In this document: positions 35,296-47,418 of the stretch, in pieces
Position numbering within the stretch: the stretch's first letter is position 1
Layout of the letters: each line of letters begins with the position of its first letter
Source: Omphalotus guepiniiformis
Taxonomy: Eukaryota; Basidiomycota; Agaricomycetes; Agaricales; Omphalotaceae
Direction: 5' to 3'
Length of the DNA stretch: 64,000 nt
Assembly: GCA_028554645.1 (NCBI GenBank)
Contig: JAQOOI010000080.1
Span: 248,001-312,000 of the forward strand
Translations under genes and position numbers: made by a program
Notes under the pieces: model-generated
Databases searched by the model: none
Told to the model about the DNA's origin: nothing
Seen by the model: only the letters and a program-made list of their open reading frames with translations

Positions 35296-35726
35296 TGCAG
35301 GCGACGACAACGACGACTATGTCTATGTCTGACGTGAGGGAGCAGTCCGGAATCCTTTCCAGCCGTGACATCGTGACGGGGCACGGACCATCCATCCTTG
35401 GGTCACACCTCCAGCCACCAATCGGAATGCTCAAATTTCAGTGACTCTACGCTCACTTGCGGATCCTGCTAAAACGATCTGAAAACGACCTTTTTGCTCT
35501 TGCTATTATCTGTCTAGCTTTTCAATGTCAATCATATCCATTTCAACCCTTCCAATGCCTGTGAATGGTACTACTGTCTGTTTGGCTCGGTCCATATGGA
35601 GCTGACAGGCATTGCCTCAAGAAAATGAATGCATCAAGTACTACTTCGAAGCTTTTAAACAACTTCTCTACTCCGTGTCATCAGCACCACTAGACCCACC
35701 TGGGCCGGCTCTGTTCGTGAACGACT
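35296..35726. other. Divergent promoter region, complex I gene and DUF6535 gene
   Basis: 431 bp between two divergently read starts. No TATA box is obvious for either gene and no further structure was recognised. Confidence 0.45.
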
Positions 35727-37945
35727 ATGAACGCTGAAGCGACCCCAAGTAGTCGGAATCCCACTCGAACAGACCTAGAGGCAAGTCATACAGCTTTTCA
35801 GCCCCAGAATGGTAGGTCTTATGTATCATGCTTCGGCGCTTAGAGTCACAATTCAACTCACTGACAGTCTTTGTAGAGTCTGGACGAGCGGGCAATCGCG
35901 GCGAGTCAGATTTCTCTGAGGCAGCAGAGGCAAAGCTGTGGAGCATATACAATGCCGAAGCGGAGAAACACGACAAGAATTTGGCGCAGAATTGGAGGGG
36001 TGATATGAATGCGATCTTAATCTTCGTACGTCGCTGATATCTGTCGAGCTCCTTGCATACCATATTGATATCTTTACCCACTTAGGCTGGTTTGTTCTCC
36101 GCAAGCCTGACCGCGTTTATCATTGAAAGCTACAAGTATCTCCAACCAGACCCTCAGGATACAACTGTGGCCATTCTACAACAGGTGTCCAACCAACTCG
36201 CGTCGATAGCAAACGCGTCTGGTGCCAATGCTGCCACACCTTTTGACGCGTCCAGCCAGATAACTTTCGACCCTCCCACGTCAATCCTCGTGTGCAATGC
36301 ATTTTGGTTCTTAAGTTTAGGATTTAGTCTCATAAGCGCTTTGGGTGCCACGTTGGTAGATCAATGGGTCCGACGCTACCTGCAAGCTACCCAACGACGA
36401 TCTGACCCTGCCTCTCGTGCCCGCGTGAGAGCATACCTATTTCATGGTCTACAGCATTTCCAGATGGACGCAATCGTGGAAATTATTCCTATGCTTCTTC
36501 ACATATCACTCCTGCTCTTCTTCGCAGGTCTGTTCGCCTTCATATCGCCTTTGAACCGCGCTATTGGAGCTATATGCCTTGTGTTATTAACTGCTGGCGT
36601 GTTGCTCTATCTCGCGTGCACCCTGCTACCTCTTTTTCGGTATACGTGCCCATTCCAAACACCGCTGTCGAATTACTTCTGGGGAATCTCCAGAAACGCT
36701 CTTCGTTTGTGGTGTTCTCGGTCTACAGTACCCGAAAAGACTCACAGTCTTACCGAGTGGAAAGAGCAGCTGGCCGTACAGGATAGAGGATCCAGAGCTA
36801 AGCAAGATGTCCAGTCGTTGGGGTGGTTAGTCCGGTCGTTAGCGGATGATGAACAGATCGAGCTACTAGCAGAAGCATTGCCCCCCTTGTCTCATGGTTC
36901 GAAGAGTTGGAAGGCTCTCTTTCCAGATATACTCGCTAGTCCTGATGGCTTCGAGATTGGAAAGACTCTTGTACGGCTACTCCAATCATGTTTGGACGAC
37001 AGTGTCGGATATGCAAAGCAGCAGAGTCGCTTTCGCATCTGCCTATCCGCAGTTTACTGGCTTACTGTCCTTCCGTTCTCCGGCAAACTTTATGCTGAAG
37101 GCACAAATAGCAGGTACTGGCTTGACGCTTGCTCAGCTGAGATAATCGCTGTATTATCTGATCCTAATTCCAATGAATCTCGTACCCTTCAAATCGAGGA
37201 CTACCTGTCCTGTGCTTATGTCTCGGTACTTTCCAAATCACTTCTGGACGCGCAGATCAATATCATGTTGTTGAAGGAACAAATATCCCCAGATCCGAAG
37301 CGTAAACCGGATCTAGCGACTTTTCAGCGGTTGTCCAATTATCCTTTGTTCTGGTCTGAGAAGCTACCACGGCTTTCGTACTTTAGGCCCAGTAACTGGC
37401 TTCTCAAGTTTCATTTTCATTCCTACGTCAGGTTGAAGACTATATCCCTCAATCCACTGAATAGACTTGATAGAAATCCCAACGACCTTGGTCGCCTTTT
37501 GAACGACCTGGAAACCTCTATCACTCAGAATCAATTCGTAATCTTCCTCGAGTATTTGCGAAACGCGCTCGTTTCGCTGATGGCCCCAAGCGTTGAATCT
37601 ACTGTCGCGCCCTATGAATTTGATAGGACTGTGTCGATGTTATGGAACAACCTGAATCGTGACACACAAGAGAAACTCGACATTCCTACTTGCATTCTCC
37701 TCGTCGACAAGGTTTATAAACACCACGTCACCAAAGGTGAACATGGGGGACTCTGGCGGTGGAGACTGAAGTACGACGATAAACTTCAGTATGATGATGT
37801 GTATATGGATCTTTCGAGAATACGTGCACGACCTGTACCCCCGGAGCTCAGCCAGGATTACCTTGACGCTATTGATTTCGTGATGGAATGTGTTTGGAGA
37901 ATGTCGGAAGCTGGCCAGCTTCTCAATATTGAGTATGGATTGTAG
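35727..37945 (+). CDS. DUF6535 multi-pass membrane protein
   Basis: Exons 35727-35811, 35877-36025 and 36086-37945, phases consistent. The N-terminal domain matches DUF6535 as I know it from agaricomycetes: LWSIYNAEAEKHDKNLAQNWRGDMNAILIF, then AGLFSASLTAFIIESYKYL, then two further hydrophobic segments (NAFWFLSLGFSLISALGATL and the pair around LLHISLLLFFAGLFAFISPL and AICLVLLTAGVLLYLAC). This gives about four membrane helices. The long C-terminal part (about 400 residues) is soluble, helical and not recognised. Function of this large basidiomycete family is unknown. The Harbinger element has inserted 66 bp after its stop codon, which may affect its 3' end. Confidence 0.8.
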
Positions 37946-38007
37946 AGGTTGTATTTCTTGGGGATACTCCTGCGGACAGTCGCCATTTTCGAATGTATGA
38001 TATAAAC

Positions 38008-38010
38008 TTA
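38008..38010 (+). repeat. Left TTA target-site duplication
   Basis: TTA directly abuts the left terminal inverted repeat and is repeated at 41247-41249. A 3-bp TWA duplication is the hallmark of PIF/Harbinger insertion. Confidence 0.8.
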
Positions 38011-38034
38011 GGCCCCGTTCTGCAAATCGAGAAG
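38011..38034 (+). repeat. Left terminal inverted repeat of the Harbinger element
   Basis: 24 bases identical to the reverse complement of 41223-41246. Confidence 0.92.
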
Positions 38035-38196
38035 AAAATAGAAGTGGGAGATCGGAAACTCGAAATGTATTTCATTATTCACACGGAATTTGTGGGACTA
38101 GGCTACGACAAGGAAAATCCTAATTAGTACTGCTACCACTACTCGCGAGTACTCGCTTCACTGAGTTTCCCAGACTCTTGTACCTTTTCATGGACC

Positions 38197-39591
38197 ATGG
38201 TAAGATACAACTGCGAGAGACATCAAGATCGAAGAAAGGTTGCTGCCTTTGCTGTCATTGCTGCAGCTGCAGCTGCAGCGAGTGCAGCCTATTTGAAACC
38301 GAGGAAACCATTCCTTGATGGTCGATATACAGGGCAAGAATGGTTGAATGACATGCTCAGAGGTCGTAATTTTCTCTGTGTCACTAGTTGATAGTAGACC
38401 TAAGACATCTATTTACTTTGCAGGTCGTAACGAAAGATTCCGCCGCATGTTTGGGATGAAGAAATTTGTGTTCCGCAGCCTTGTGCAAGAACTTTGTGAA
38501 AACTCCGGACTTGAGAACAGTCGATGGATCACAGCCGAGGAGCAGGTGGCGATTTTTCTGCGGATAGTAGTGTCAGGCAGTAGCAATAGAGAGCTACAGG
38601 AGCGGTTCCAGCGTGGTGGTGCAACTATCTCTCAGTGCGAGTTTCTATTCTCTATGACTGTATTCTCTCTACTAACAATGAGTCTTTCAGTTACTTTGGG
38701 ATCATTCTCAACAAGTTATCTGGCTCTTTCTACCGCAAATATGTCAAACTACCATCAAGTGAAGTTCCTAACGAGATCAAGAATGACTCAAAGTACTTTC
38801 CATATTTTTCAGACTGCATTGGTGCCATTGATGGGTCTCACTTCCGAGCGCGTGTCAGTGTCGAGGCTATGGACCGATTTCGAAATAGAAAGGGTTTTAT
38901 TTCACAAAATGTACTTGCTGCATGTACCTTCTCACTTTTGTTCTGCTACATCCTCAGTGGATGGGAAGGAAGCGCTGCTGATGGACGGGTGTACGAGTAT
39001 GCACGTGCAACTGATTTCACCATCCCAGCTGGGAAATACTATCTCGCTGATGCTGGCTTTCCTGGGTGTGATTCACTACTTGTTCCCTATCGAGGTGTTC
39101 GATATCACTTGAAGGAGTGGGAAAATGCTTCCATCAAGTGAGCTGTTTTCATATGTTTTAGACTATCTGCTATTTAACATGAATGTATAAGGCCCCGCAA
39201 TGCCAAAGAGCTTTTCAACCTACGTCATGCCAAACTTCGTAATGTGGTCGAGCGGATCTTTGGTGTTGACAAGAGGCGGTTTAAGATCTTGAACATGGCA
39301 CCAGAATACCCCATGTCTTCCCAGGCCAAACTCCCTCCTGCTTTGTGTGCGCTGCACAATTTCATCCGTCTTCATGATCCAAGTGATACCGCTGATGATC
39401 TCAACCTGGTCTCTACCTTCACACGCAACTCATCTGTAGTGTTGTTAGATTCTTCTGAGGAAAGTGATGGTGACGAGAATGGTGAACTAGGGTGCAGGGT
39501 TACAGCTGCTGAGAGTAGACGAGCAAAAGCACGACGAGATTATATTGCAGAGGAAATGTGGAGAGACTATCAGAATTACCACACAAACTAG
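38197..39591 (+). CDS. PIF/Harbinger DDE transposase (DDE_Tnp_4, HARBI1-like)
   Basis: Four exons with introns at about 38357-38424 (in LRG|RNERF), 38635-38690 (TIS|HYFGI) and 39138-39191 (SIK|PRNAK). The nuclease triad is visible: Asp in CIGAIDGSHF, Asp in YYLADAGFPGC and Glu in VVERIFGVDKRRFKIL. An N-terminal helical DNA-binding-like region (FRRMFGMKKFVFRSLVQEL, VAIFLRIV) precedes it, and SQNVLAACTF plus LSGWEGSAADGRV are typical core blocks. The intron-1 donor (GTCGTA) is weak. The enzyme cuts and pastes the element and needs a Myb/SANT partner for DNA recognition. The open reading frame looks intact. Confidence 0.9.
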
Positions 39592-39625
39592 TACTGCAAT
39601 GGTTGATAAGATATAGTAAAGTTGT

Positions 39626-41030
39626 TTAGGTTGACTGATTACCACTACTTTTTGTAATCTGCAGACGGAGTAATGAAGTGAGAGTGCTATGGTCCACAAC
39701 CTTCAGAAGAAGTTTCCCAAACTTGATATCCTCCGAGAGTTTGAATAAGAGAATCGCTTTCTCTGATTCATCAAACCCTTCTGCCTTTTCAATCAAAGCG
39801 ACTGCACTATCCATGACCTTGTCATCTGCCTGGGCTTCCGTGGATCCAAGGGCCATCGCAACATCAGAAATTGCATCTGACATCTTCAAAATTGATGTGG
39901 AAGTTGACTGCCTGCCAGTACGATCCTGGCGGGGTGCGCTTCTTGACAACCGGAGTTTCGAATGCAGAAGTTTTGCGTTTTGAGGCCCCGATTGTGTTCT
40001 ATAATGATAATAGTAAGGTATGAGTTCTATATTAGAGTAGTCTGACGACATACTGAAGATGACTCCTTTGATGGAGAGATATCTTCCAAGGATGTGTCGC
40101 GATTGACATCAGCATCATGACCAGTATCAGATTCGTCGAGACCATCAGAGTCGGATTCAGAGTGAGCTTCGCCTGGATGAAAGACTTCAGAACCTGTCGC
40201 AAGGTTACCGTTCAAGAGTTCATCCATCTCTTCGAAGATTAGAAATGAAGTATCACGGTAAGGTTCATAATGCGGCTGAGACTAGCGAGAGAAAGTCAAA
40301 CTTCATGAAGAAATTGCTGTGGCAAGACAACTCACTGCAAGCAGAGTCTCCCATTGCTCATCGCTAGCCTTGACACATTGATTTTCATAGTCCCATCCCC
40401 ATCCTGATTTCTCTGATAACTCCTTGTAATGCCTATACGTGGTCTTGAGCTGGTTGATCAACAAGACATTGAGTCAGTAGTCCTCAATGAAAGTAGTTAA
40501 AAACTCAGAGCATACATTCCTGTAGTGATCTCGAACACTAGATGCTGTCTTTGGAGCACCCCCACTTTTCGCTTCACTTCCCCGTAAAGCCACCACTGCA
40601 GCTTGAAGAGCCGGCTTTTTCCATCCACCACTCGAAGTCTGCATACCCTCCGACTTTTGTTCCAAAAATACATGCATCAAGATTTTGTCATCATCCTCGG
40701 AATAGATGGCACGAGTGGGTTTGGTGACAGTTGAGCTATCTGGGGGGCAGCAGAGATTTGGCTGTGACTGTGATGGGGAGCTTGGAAGTGATATAACAGG
40801 CACTGCTGACGTGCCGTCGGGTGTCTCGAGGTCAGGTATCTGCTTTTTCTGTCGAGGTTTGGGAGTTTTGGTGGCCTTTAACTTGGGAGCCTGTCCAATT
40901 ACTGTTGCCTTGGCCCGAGTTTTTTGAACCTTTAGGGCGACCTCGAGGTCGTTTTGTAGGAGCAGTAGGTGTCCTGGCAAAGGAGCAAATAGCAGGGAGA
41001 TTTCTCCTTATCAGCCAGAACTTCAGACAT
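39626..41030 (-). pseudogene. Harbinger Myb/SANT-like partner protein, frame apparently broken
   Basis: Minus strand, in order: an ATG in good context at 41030; an AT-hook (KRPRGRPKGSK, around 40945-40915); a Myb/SANT-like domain split by an intron near 40492-40430 (ILMHVFLEQ, WKKPALQAAVVAL, SVRDHYRN, LKTTYRHYKELSEKSGWGWD); an acidic Ser/Asp-rich linker; and a C-terminal helical block (MSDAISDVAMALG...LLFKL). The AT-hook lies in a different frame from the Myb domain, and the shift falls at an A6 run near 40925. A second shift lies near 39930 at a CCCC run, though a weak 43-bp intron (donor GTTGTC) could explain that one. Either the partner is decaying or the sequence has small indels. In intact elements this protein binds the ends and recruits the transposase to the nucleus. 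Confidence 0.7.
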
Positions 41031-41222
41031 GGTGAGCAAAGAAAGGACAAGTGTTGTATTTGTCGACTCTACATTATGCTTTTCTTTAGCCTACCCGTAT
41101 CCTACTCTGCTATTTTGTTTTACCGAACGCAACCAGGAACGAAAATCGGCAGAAAGTCAGCGAGAGGTTTTAGTTTTTCCATCTCCCACTTCCCACGACT
41201 TTTTGGCAGTGCAGGTGTTTTC

Positions 41223-41246
41223 CTTCTCGATTTGCAGAACGGGGCC
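41223..41246 (-). repeat. Right terminal inverted repeat of the Harbinger element
   Basis: Reverse complement identical to 38011-38034 over 24 bases. Confidence 0.92.
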
Positions 41247-41249
41247 TTA
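41247..41249 (+). repeat. Right TTA target-site duplication
   Basis: TTA immediately after the right terminal repeat, matching 38008-38010. Confidence 0.8.
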
Positions 41250-42324
41250 GTTTTTCGGTTTTTCAGACAAACCTTTTTTTGGGGTTACTATTGATCACGT
41301 GGATTGTGACGTTTTCGAAAGCCAAAGCGAAAGCTCTCGTTTTTCTTCCTGCTTTTCCATGTCTGCCGTACTGTGACAGTGAGAGTGTCTGCAGGGTCTC
41401 AGCAGGCACCGTATGACTTTCTTGGTGACTGAACGGGCAAGTACTTATTAGGATCATTGTTCTGGACACAGCTTTTGACAGGAGCTGCAAATACCAAAAC
41501 TTGATCCGTTGGACATAAAAACATGTTCCACTGTGAAAAGTCCTGGTATGTGAGTCAGGATGATTTAAGATTACTCTCCTACTAATGAGGCTTCCCACAG
41601 ACAGGTGGATCTTCGGTGTCAGTAAAGAACATCTGTTGGTTTTGAAACATTGACATTGATGATGATGGTTGCGCACGAAGCTTCAGGCTTCAGCAAAGTC
41701 TCTTACTCATCTATCACAACCTTCGAAAAGATAGAAGCCGGACTTGCAGGCGCCAGGACAATGTGAGCTGGAAACTTCCTTGGGGTGGGTATTCAATACT
41801 GTTTTTGCACGGCTTGCTTCCTTTATTTGATGGGTATATATCGCTCTTATCAATCATATCAACGGAATACATTCGACTTTACTCACCTGAAGCACGAGTT
41901 TCTTCAAGAATATATTGTACTCCTCCCGTGGATGGCATAGCCGTTTCTCTTCTTCAGGCTAAGGATCGTGGTATCTGAAAAGTACGGCATGATCTTTGTC
42001 TGTACTCGGTTATACTGACTGACTGCATAGCATTTGCGAAAGCATGATATCGTTCTGTGACATTGTTCTGGCTCTGGTACTTATAAAATGGTATAATTCA
42101 GTGGAGTATGCGAAGCATCCTTCCCCACGCGGAGCATCAGGATTCAGGAAACCGAGAATAGCTTCTGGAGATAGTGAGTTCATGTCCGATTTTGTTCCAT
42201 GTATCACTGCTCAAGTGATGGATCACCAATGTTATGCATCTCTTATAAGACCTGAAGCCGGCGGGCGTTGACCTTGGTTGATCTCCTGCTATTGCCCCGT
42301 CGATATCCCTGTCTCAAAGCCAGG
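41250..42324. other. Intergenic, no convincing gene
   Basis: About 1.1 kb after the transposon. Short ORFs on both strands show no conserved features. The last part probably holds the promoter of the next membrane-protein gene. Confidence 0.45.
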
Positions 42325-43841
42325 ATGGGCTCGACGGATGACGCTGATCTGCTCTTCCTGATTGCTCGTGGCATCATCCGGGATTATATTCCAACCATCG
42401 CTGAGGCAATCTCCTATGGTATTTCTCCTTCCTCAGAATGACAATCGTATATGCCTCGTTTAACAAGATCTCGTTGATTCAGGAATGTACTGCGTTCTAC
42501 TTGGCGTCGCAATACGCAGTCTATTGTGCGTTGGCTGAACTATTGGTTCCCATATCTTTCGTGCTGATTAACGAGATCTTGCTTTGTCCGTTTGCGACTG
42601 ATGGTTAGTCAAGTCAAAAATCGTCCCAAATTTTTCTGGGGAATGCTTTTCGTTCTTCTTCTCATGTTTGCAACTTCCACTGCACTTCTTGCTCTCGATA
42701 TCTCTTGGGTTATAGCCGCCACTGTCGATCTATTCGAGCGCAAGCTGAATGACCCGCTGGCCGATAAGTTTACCGCATTCAATGCGGGGTACAACTCTGT
42801 CTATGTGTTCTGGGCATCGGCACTTGATAATATTCAGGTAAGTTTCGATGAAACTGTTGGTGGCATTACTACTTGAAGTAATGCTCTCAAGGTTGCGTTA
42901 GGCGATTCGGTTGTACTTTGGAGAGCTGGGATGATATTCCACGATCAACGTTGGATAATGATATTTCCAACTCTAGCATGGTTGGGGTCGCTCGGTATGT
43001 GTCTATGCGCCCGCCTGCTGTATCGAGAGAATCTTATAAATATATATATTAGGCTGCTCCATTGCATTCATCGCTATTGGAAAAGGATCCTATCCCGACC
43101 TTGATTTCGCACTTTCTGGGGTTCAGACTAACTTGAATCTCATCTCCAATTGTTTAACCTTGGTTGTCAATTTCTATGTGGTAGTTGCAGTGGCAATAAA
43201 AGCATGGTCAGTCTCTGTCGTACTTTGTTCATATGATCACTCAAGGGATTTGGCACTCGTTAGGCAATACCAGGTTATAGCGCCAACCATGGGTACTACT
43301 TCATATACGAAAGTTCTGAAAGTGCTGCTACTTCTCGTTGAAGCGGGATCGATATATCTTGTTTTGCTCGTATGTAATGTTCTTCGGATGACCAAAATTA
43401 GTGGCCTAATGCACTCTTATCTTAGATCTTCCGCATTGCAACTGCTACAGAATCTAGCTGGGCGACCACAGAGCCCTCGTACATTGCTGTGGAAACGATT
43501 GTTTACATGAGCAATCAGTTTGTAGTAAGTAGTATTATTCTTCTTTGCACCTACTTATATATTCCTGGCTGATGCGATTGGACTAGGGAATATACCCCAC
43601 GGCTATAATCATCATCCTCAACTACTCTGTCTGGAATTCCGCCCCAAGCACGCTTGGTAATATTAGCAGTCTCAAGTTCCAGCGGAATGCACGTAATACT
43701 TCAACTCCGGGAGAGGGAACCCATGTTCGCTCGATCAGCTTTGCAGATAGATCTAGACAGGAAAATGTTCAGGAACTGAATCCTCCTGTGAAAGCTCTTG
43801 TCGGAGAGGATGAAGACATGCTTGTGGTGCGTGTAGAATAG
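42325..43841 (+). CDS. Polytopic membrane protein of an agaricomycete-specific family, unknown function
   Basis: Starts at ATG 42325 (MGSTDDADLLFLIARGI) and stops at TAG 43839-43841 after several short introns (for example 42420-42480, 42840-42900, 43520-43586). Hydrophobic helices are visible: GMYCVLLGVAIRS, FWGMLFVLLLMFATSTALLALDISWVI, a segment ending LAWLGSLGCSIAFIAIG, NLISNCLTLVVNFYVVVAVAIKAW, VLKVLLLLVEAGSIYLVLLIF and YPTAIIIILNYSVW. With the first helix this gives six or seven spans, like the seven-helix hypothetical proteins common in these fungi. The C-tail is Ser-rich and charged. A receptor-like role is sometimes suggested for such families. Nothing here proves it. Confidence 0.65.
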
Positions 43842-43990
43842 TTGTGTTGCTGTGCCTCGACTATGCAGTAATTTATGTATATGATATCGTACTTTATAAA
43901 GTTAACAGACTTTATGTGGATAAAAGCAATGGTTTGACTTACATCCTTCCTGTAAAGAAATCAGTTAGATTTTAGCGGAGAAAAAGCGAT

Positions 43991-44072
43991 CGTCACCTGT
44001 GCGATTCGAACACACGCGGGCAAAGCCCAACCGCTTAGCAGGCGATCCCGTTAACCACTCCGGCAAAGTGAC
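43991..44072 (-). tRNA. tRNA-Ser (GCU anticodon), no intron
   Basis: 82 nt on the minus strand, 44072 to 43991. Acceptor stem GTCACTT pairs with AGGTGAC, discriminator G. Anticodon stem ATCGC/GCGGT carries loop CTGCTAA with anticodon GCT. The long variable arm (TGGGCTTTGCCC) is class II, as expected for Ser, and the T loop is TTCGAAT. A T5 Pol III terminator follows at 43985-43981. Confidence 0.95.
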
Positions 44073-44161
44073 ATTGGAAATTTGGCGAAGGAAGGACAGT
44101 CATATACGTGCCCAGCAATAAGCGGATTATCACATCTAGGCTACCGTATACAGATCCTTGC

Positions 44162-47057
44162 TCATTCCTTCTCATCCGCCACATACTTTACGTCCGATTC
44201 CAGCTCAGCAGCTCTATGATTAATCCTCCCTTCAACAATCTCTGACAACTTTGCTCCTTGATCAAACGTTCCATATACATCGTCTTCATCGACAACACCC
44301 AGACCTTCGACAGGCCAGATCTTGCAGAGCACGAAGTATGTAAACCCCGAGACGAAGAATCCTTTCGAGGAGAGGTTAGGATATCAAATCGTATTGGCAC
44401 GAATAGGACAGCGGAGACAAACCGAAAAGCCATGCAAGGTCGTATGTATGCGTCCATCCTGGGGATATAGTTTTACTCTGAACAGCGACGATAAATCCGG
44501 GCATGAGAGGCCACACGCCCATAATCCATGCTATGATTGCTCGTAAATTGAACCCATAGGTGTACCTAGGGCCCGTTATTAGTTGTCTTGTGTACGGATA
44601 CTTGTCGTATACAATATACTCACCAGTATATAGATTCTCTTGAAGGGTTGTATAAATGGCTTAGACGGAGCATTCTGTTTCGAACGAAAACGTAGTCGGT
44701 TACCATTAGGCCAGTAGCGGGTCCAAGGAAGACCGAGAAGGAGCTATAGAGTGATATTCAGGTTTGAAAAGCTCATTCCCCCTTCGAGCGTACCTCAATA
44801 CAGTAATGAAGGTATTAGCCGTCTATATGCATATCAATACTCTCTCTCTCTAGTGATTGTAAAGATCAAAACGCACATTTAGCAACTGCCATGGGTTGAT
44901 AGCAAGGCCAAGTATAGCAGTAATATAAGCACCCTGAATATTGAATCGGAATCGTAAGCACTTTGCGCGTCATGGTGGTACCGGTGATGCTTATACCTAC
45001 CCGCAAGATATTGAGGTAACGCGGGAACAACCCAGAAAGATCAATACCCCCGGAAATTGCGTTCCCGGAGACATTGATACCCCATTGTGAGATGACAAAA
45101 GCGCACCCTGCGATTCGTCATTCACGTATAAAGGGGTCCGTAAATATGCACCGGAAAGAGCAAGGGAATGTACTTACCAGCAAAGAAGGTTGCGGCCCTT
45201 GCGCTATTACTACTGTGAGTCTGGACAGCGATTAGAAGGTTGTAAGGTTCCCACAACTTGTATAGTGGCAAGTTCAGTATGCTGGGGTTTTGGAGATGTA
45301 AGAAAACTAACCAAGTCTTCGTCGGGGTAGAAACCAGCGGCACAGGAGGTGCAGATGATGCCAATGAATGCAGCTGCCGGAGCATATCATACATTCAGCA
45401 CAGTCTCAAGGAATCCGTAGAAACTTACTTATAATCGACATGACGGGAACACAAATGATCTGTGAAATCAACTGGTCACCCGGTTTACGAGCGAATCTAG
45501 AGTAGTCTAACATGACACAGTACAAAATATCAGTTTTAGAATTGGAAGAATAAATCGTATAACGCAATACTACGTACCGCTCTGATTCAAAATGCCAGCG
45601 GAAATACTACCGATATTGGTAGTGATACCCAAGACCATCGTCCAACCAAGCGCACTTCCTTTAGGAATAGAAGTGACGCCGAGGACACCGGAAGGATTAT
45701 TCAATAGCGGTCCTCCACCGTGCTCTTTCGCTAAGGCCCAGATGAACATCGCAAACGCGGTAATCGTGATACTGCAGCACACGATAACGACGGAGATCGT
45801 AAGTACGAGACCTTTCATATGGAATTCATACGAAACTAACCAGATGGTGGCGTATCGGAAGGGAACTTTATAATACTCCGGGGGGACAGCAAGAAGAGGG
45901 AGGGAGATCACCCAAAATATGATCACTGCGATTAGATCGTTCGTCCTACAAGAGTATCGTGCGGAGGTACCCCCGGATCGTAAGTAACTCCGTCACATGG
46001 CTGGAATTACAACGTGTACTCACTCCATAGCAGCACTAGCGGGAAGTGTGTTTTGCATCGTCAGAAACTGAGGCCAGATAGCCGCAACGACGACCTTGAC
46101 TGATTGACCTCCGAACCACGTTTGAGTCTACCAAACGCAATAGTAAGATGGCCAATTCAAGCAATACACGGCGAGATAAGAGGGAAATTCGCTATCACTT
46201 ACACCGTACCATACGATTGAGAGCAGGATGCGCATAAGAAGCGGGAAAAACTAAATTGAATTGTGGTGATGATCCGATTACTGAGTTGAAATTCAACACT
46301 CACGCTGCCATACATTCCCCAGACGTAGCGGCTAGAGGAGATAACAAGGCCATTATATGAACAGGTGATTCGACACAGCGAGCAAAGGCGATGTGAGTCG
46401 TGTTTCGATAAGCTCGACTCACTTGATAATAGGAAAACCTATCACGCAGTTTAATGACTCTTCGTAGATAGATTGTAAAACGGAGCCCTGCTCACCAATA
46501 TGCCATTCACCACCAGGAAGGCCGTTCAACGCTACTGCGAAACCAACGATGATCTCTGCAATAATCTAGAATTCCAATCAATGAGGACATTATATGCATT
46601 TGCGTTCATGTGCAAATATGAACGAAACAAGATACTTACAACAGTAAGCATAGCTTGCCAGACATTGAGCCCCAAAGCAAGCAACGAGCTAGCTGTCGTC
46701 CATCCCGAGATATTAACACCAGTCACAAGCCAGAATCCTACGAAACTCCATGGACCCCAGGTACGTCGAGAAGGTGGTAGGGGTACAATATCGCGATTTA
46801 TCTATAAATATATCATCATATGTTAAAGTGTCCTTGGTAATGGAACCACGAGAGAAAAACCCACCCAAGGTGTCAGCTCAAAAACTGCATCTTCTTCATG
46901 TGGGACCTCCAATTTCTTCAAAATTCTTCAAATATAGAACACCGTCAGAAACTCATACGCGCTACAAGTTATTTGTGAAAGCGGCACACGAAACCTCAGT
47001 CACTGGCATCGACATATGTACACACCTTTGCCGCCGAGTAGGAGTCACTTCAGCCAT
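44162..47057 (-). CDS. NCS1-family nucleobase permease, probably uracil/allantoin type (Fur4-like)
   Basis: Minus strand, from ATG 47057 (MAEVTPTRRQ) to the TGA at 44164-44162 (VKYVADEKE). It has about a dozen short introns. The last intron joins DLAWLFG to FFVSGFTYFV. Conserved NCS1 features: ELTPWINRDIVPLPPSRRTWG at the N-terminus, GVNISGWTTASSLLALGL in helix 1, TQTWFGGQSV, DYSRFARKPGDQL after helix 8, and NPWQLL. Twelve membrane helices are expected. The family carries uracil, allantoin, cytosine, uridine or thiamine with protons across the plasma membrane. The Fur-type sequence and the UPRT gene next door suggest uracil. The substrate is inference. Confidence 0.85.
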
Positions 47058-47418
47058 GACGGGAAACCAACGAAGAGCAGCTGAGGCACCGACTTTAAGG
47101 ACAGAAAGAATACTTAAGAGCTTTTTAGTACTTGGCCAGGGCAAGAGTCGGAAAGACAGTACCGTAGATAGATACCTCCGAGAGTCGGAGAGATAAGCAC
47201 CAGTCGACTCTAGTCTTTTCCCAGGGCAACCTTATACTCCGACCACACGGAGCCGGGAGAACCTAGAAAAATCTTCTCGTGAGCCAGGTGCACGAAGATG
47301 CTCGAGAATATTAGATACTATGTACATTAGGCAAGGCTTGCTCTTGAACCCTTCATTTAGTTTATGAATGCAAATATAGAATGAAAGGCCAAAAAACGGA
47401 ACGATTACGTACGCAAAG
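47058..47418. other. Intergenic between the permease and tRNA-Asp
   Basis: 360 bp with the permease promoter. A T6 run on the minus strand (47396-47391) is the Pol III terminator of the tRNA. Confidence 0.55.

Larger units (their letters stand above)
38011..41246 (+). mobile_element. Complete PIF/Harbinger DNA transposon (3236 bp)
   Basis: The ends are inverted repeats starting GGCCCCGTTCTGCAAATCGA: 38011-38034 and 41246-41223 are identical over 24 bases, with a mismatch at base 25 and continued partial similarity. The element is flanked by TTA on both sides. A subterminal inverted motif (GAAGTGGGAGAT) recurs at 38041-38052 and on the opposite strand near 41180-41192. Inside are a plus-strand DDE transposase (38197-39591) and a convergent Myb/SANT gene (about 41030-39626), the two-gene layout expected of this superfamily. 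Near-identical ends and an intact catalytic triad suggest recent activity. Confidence 0.93.
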
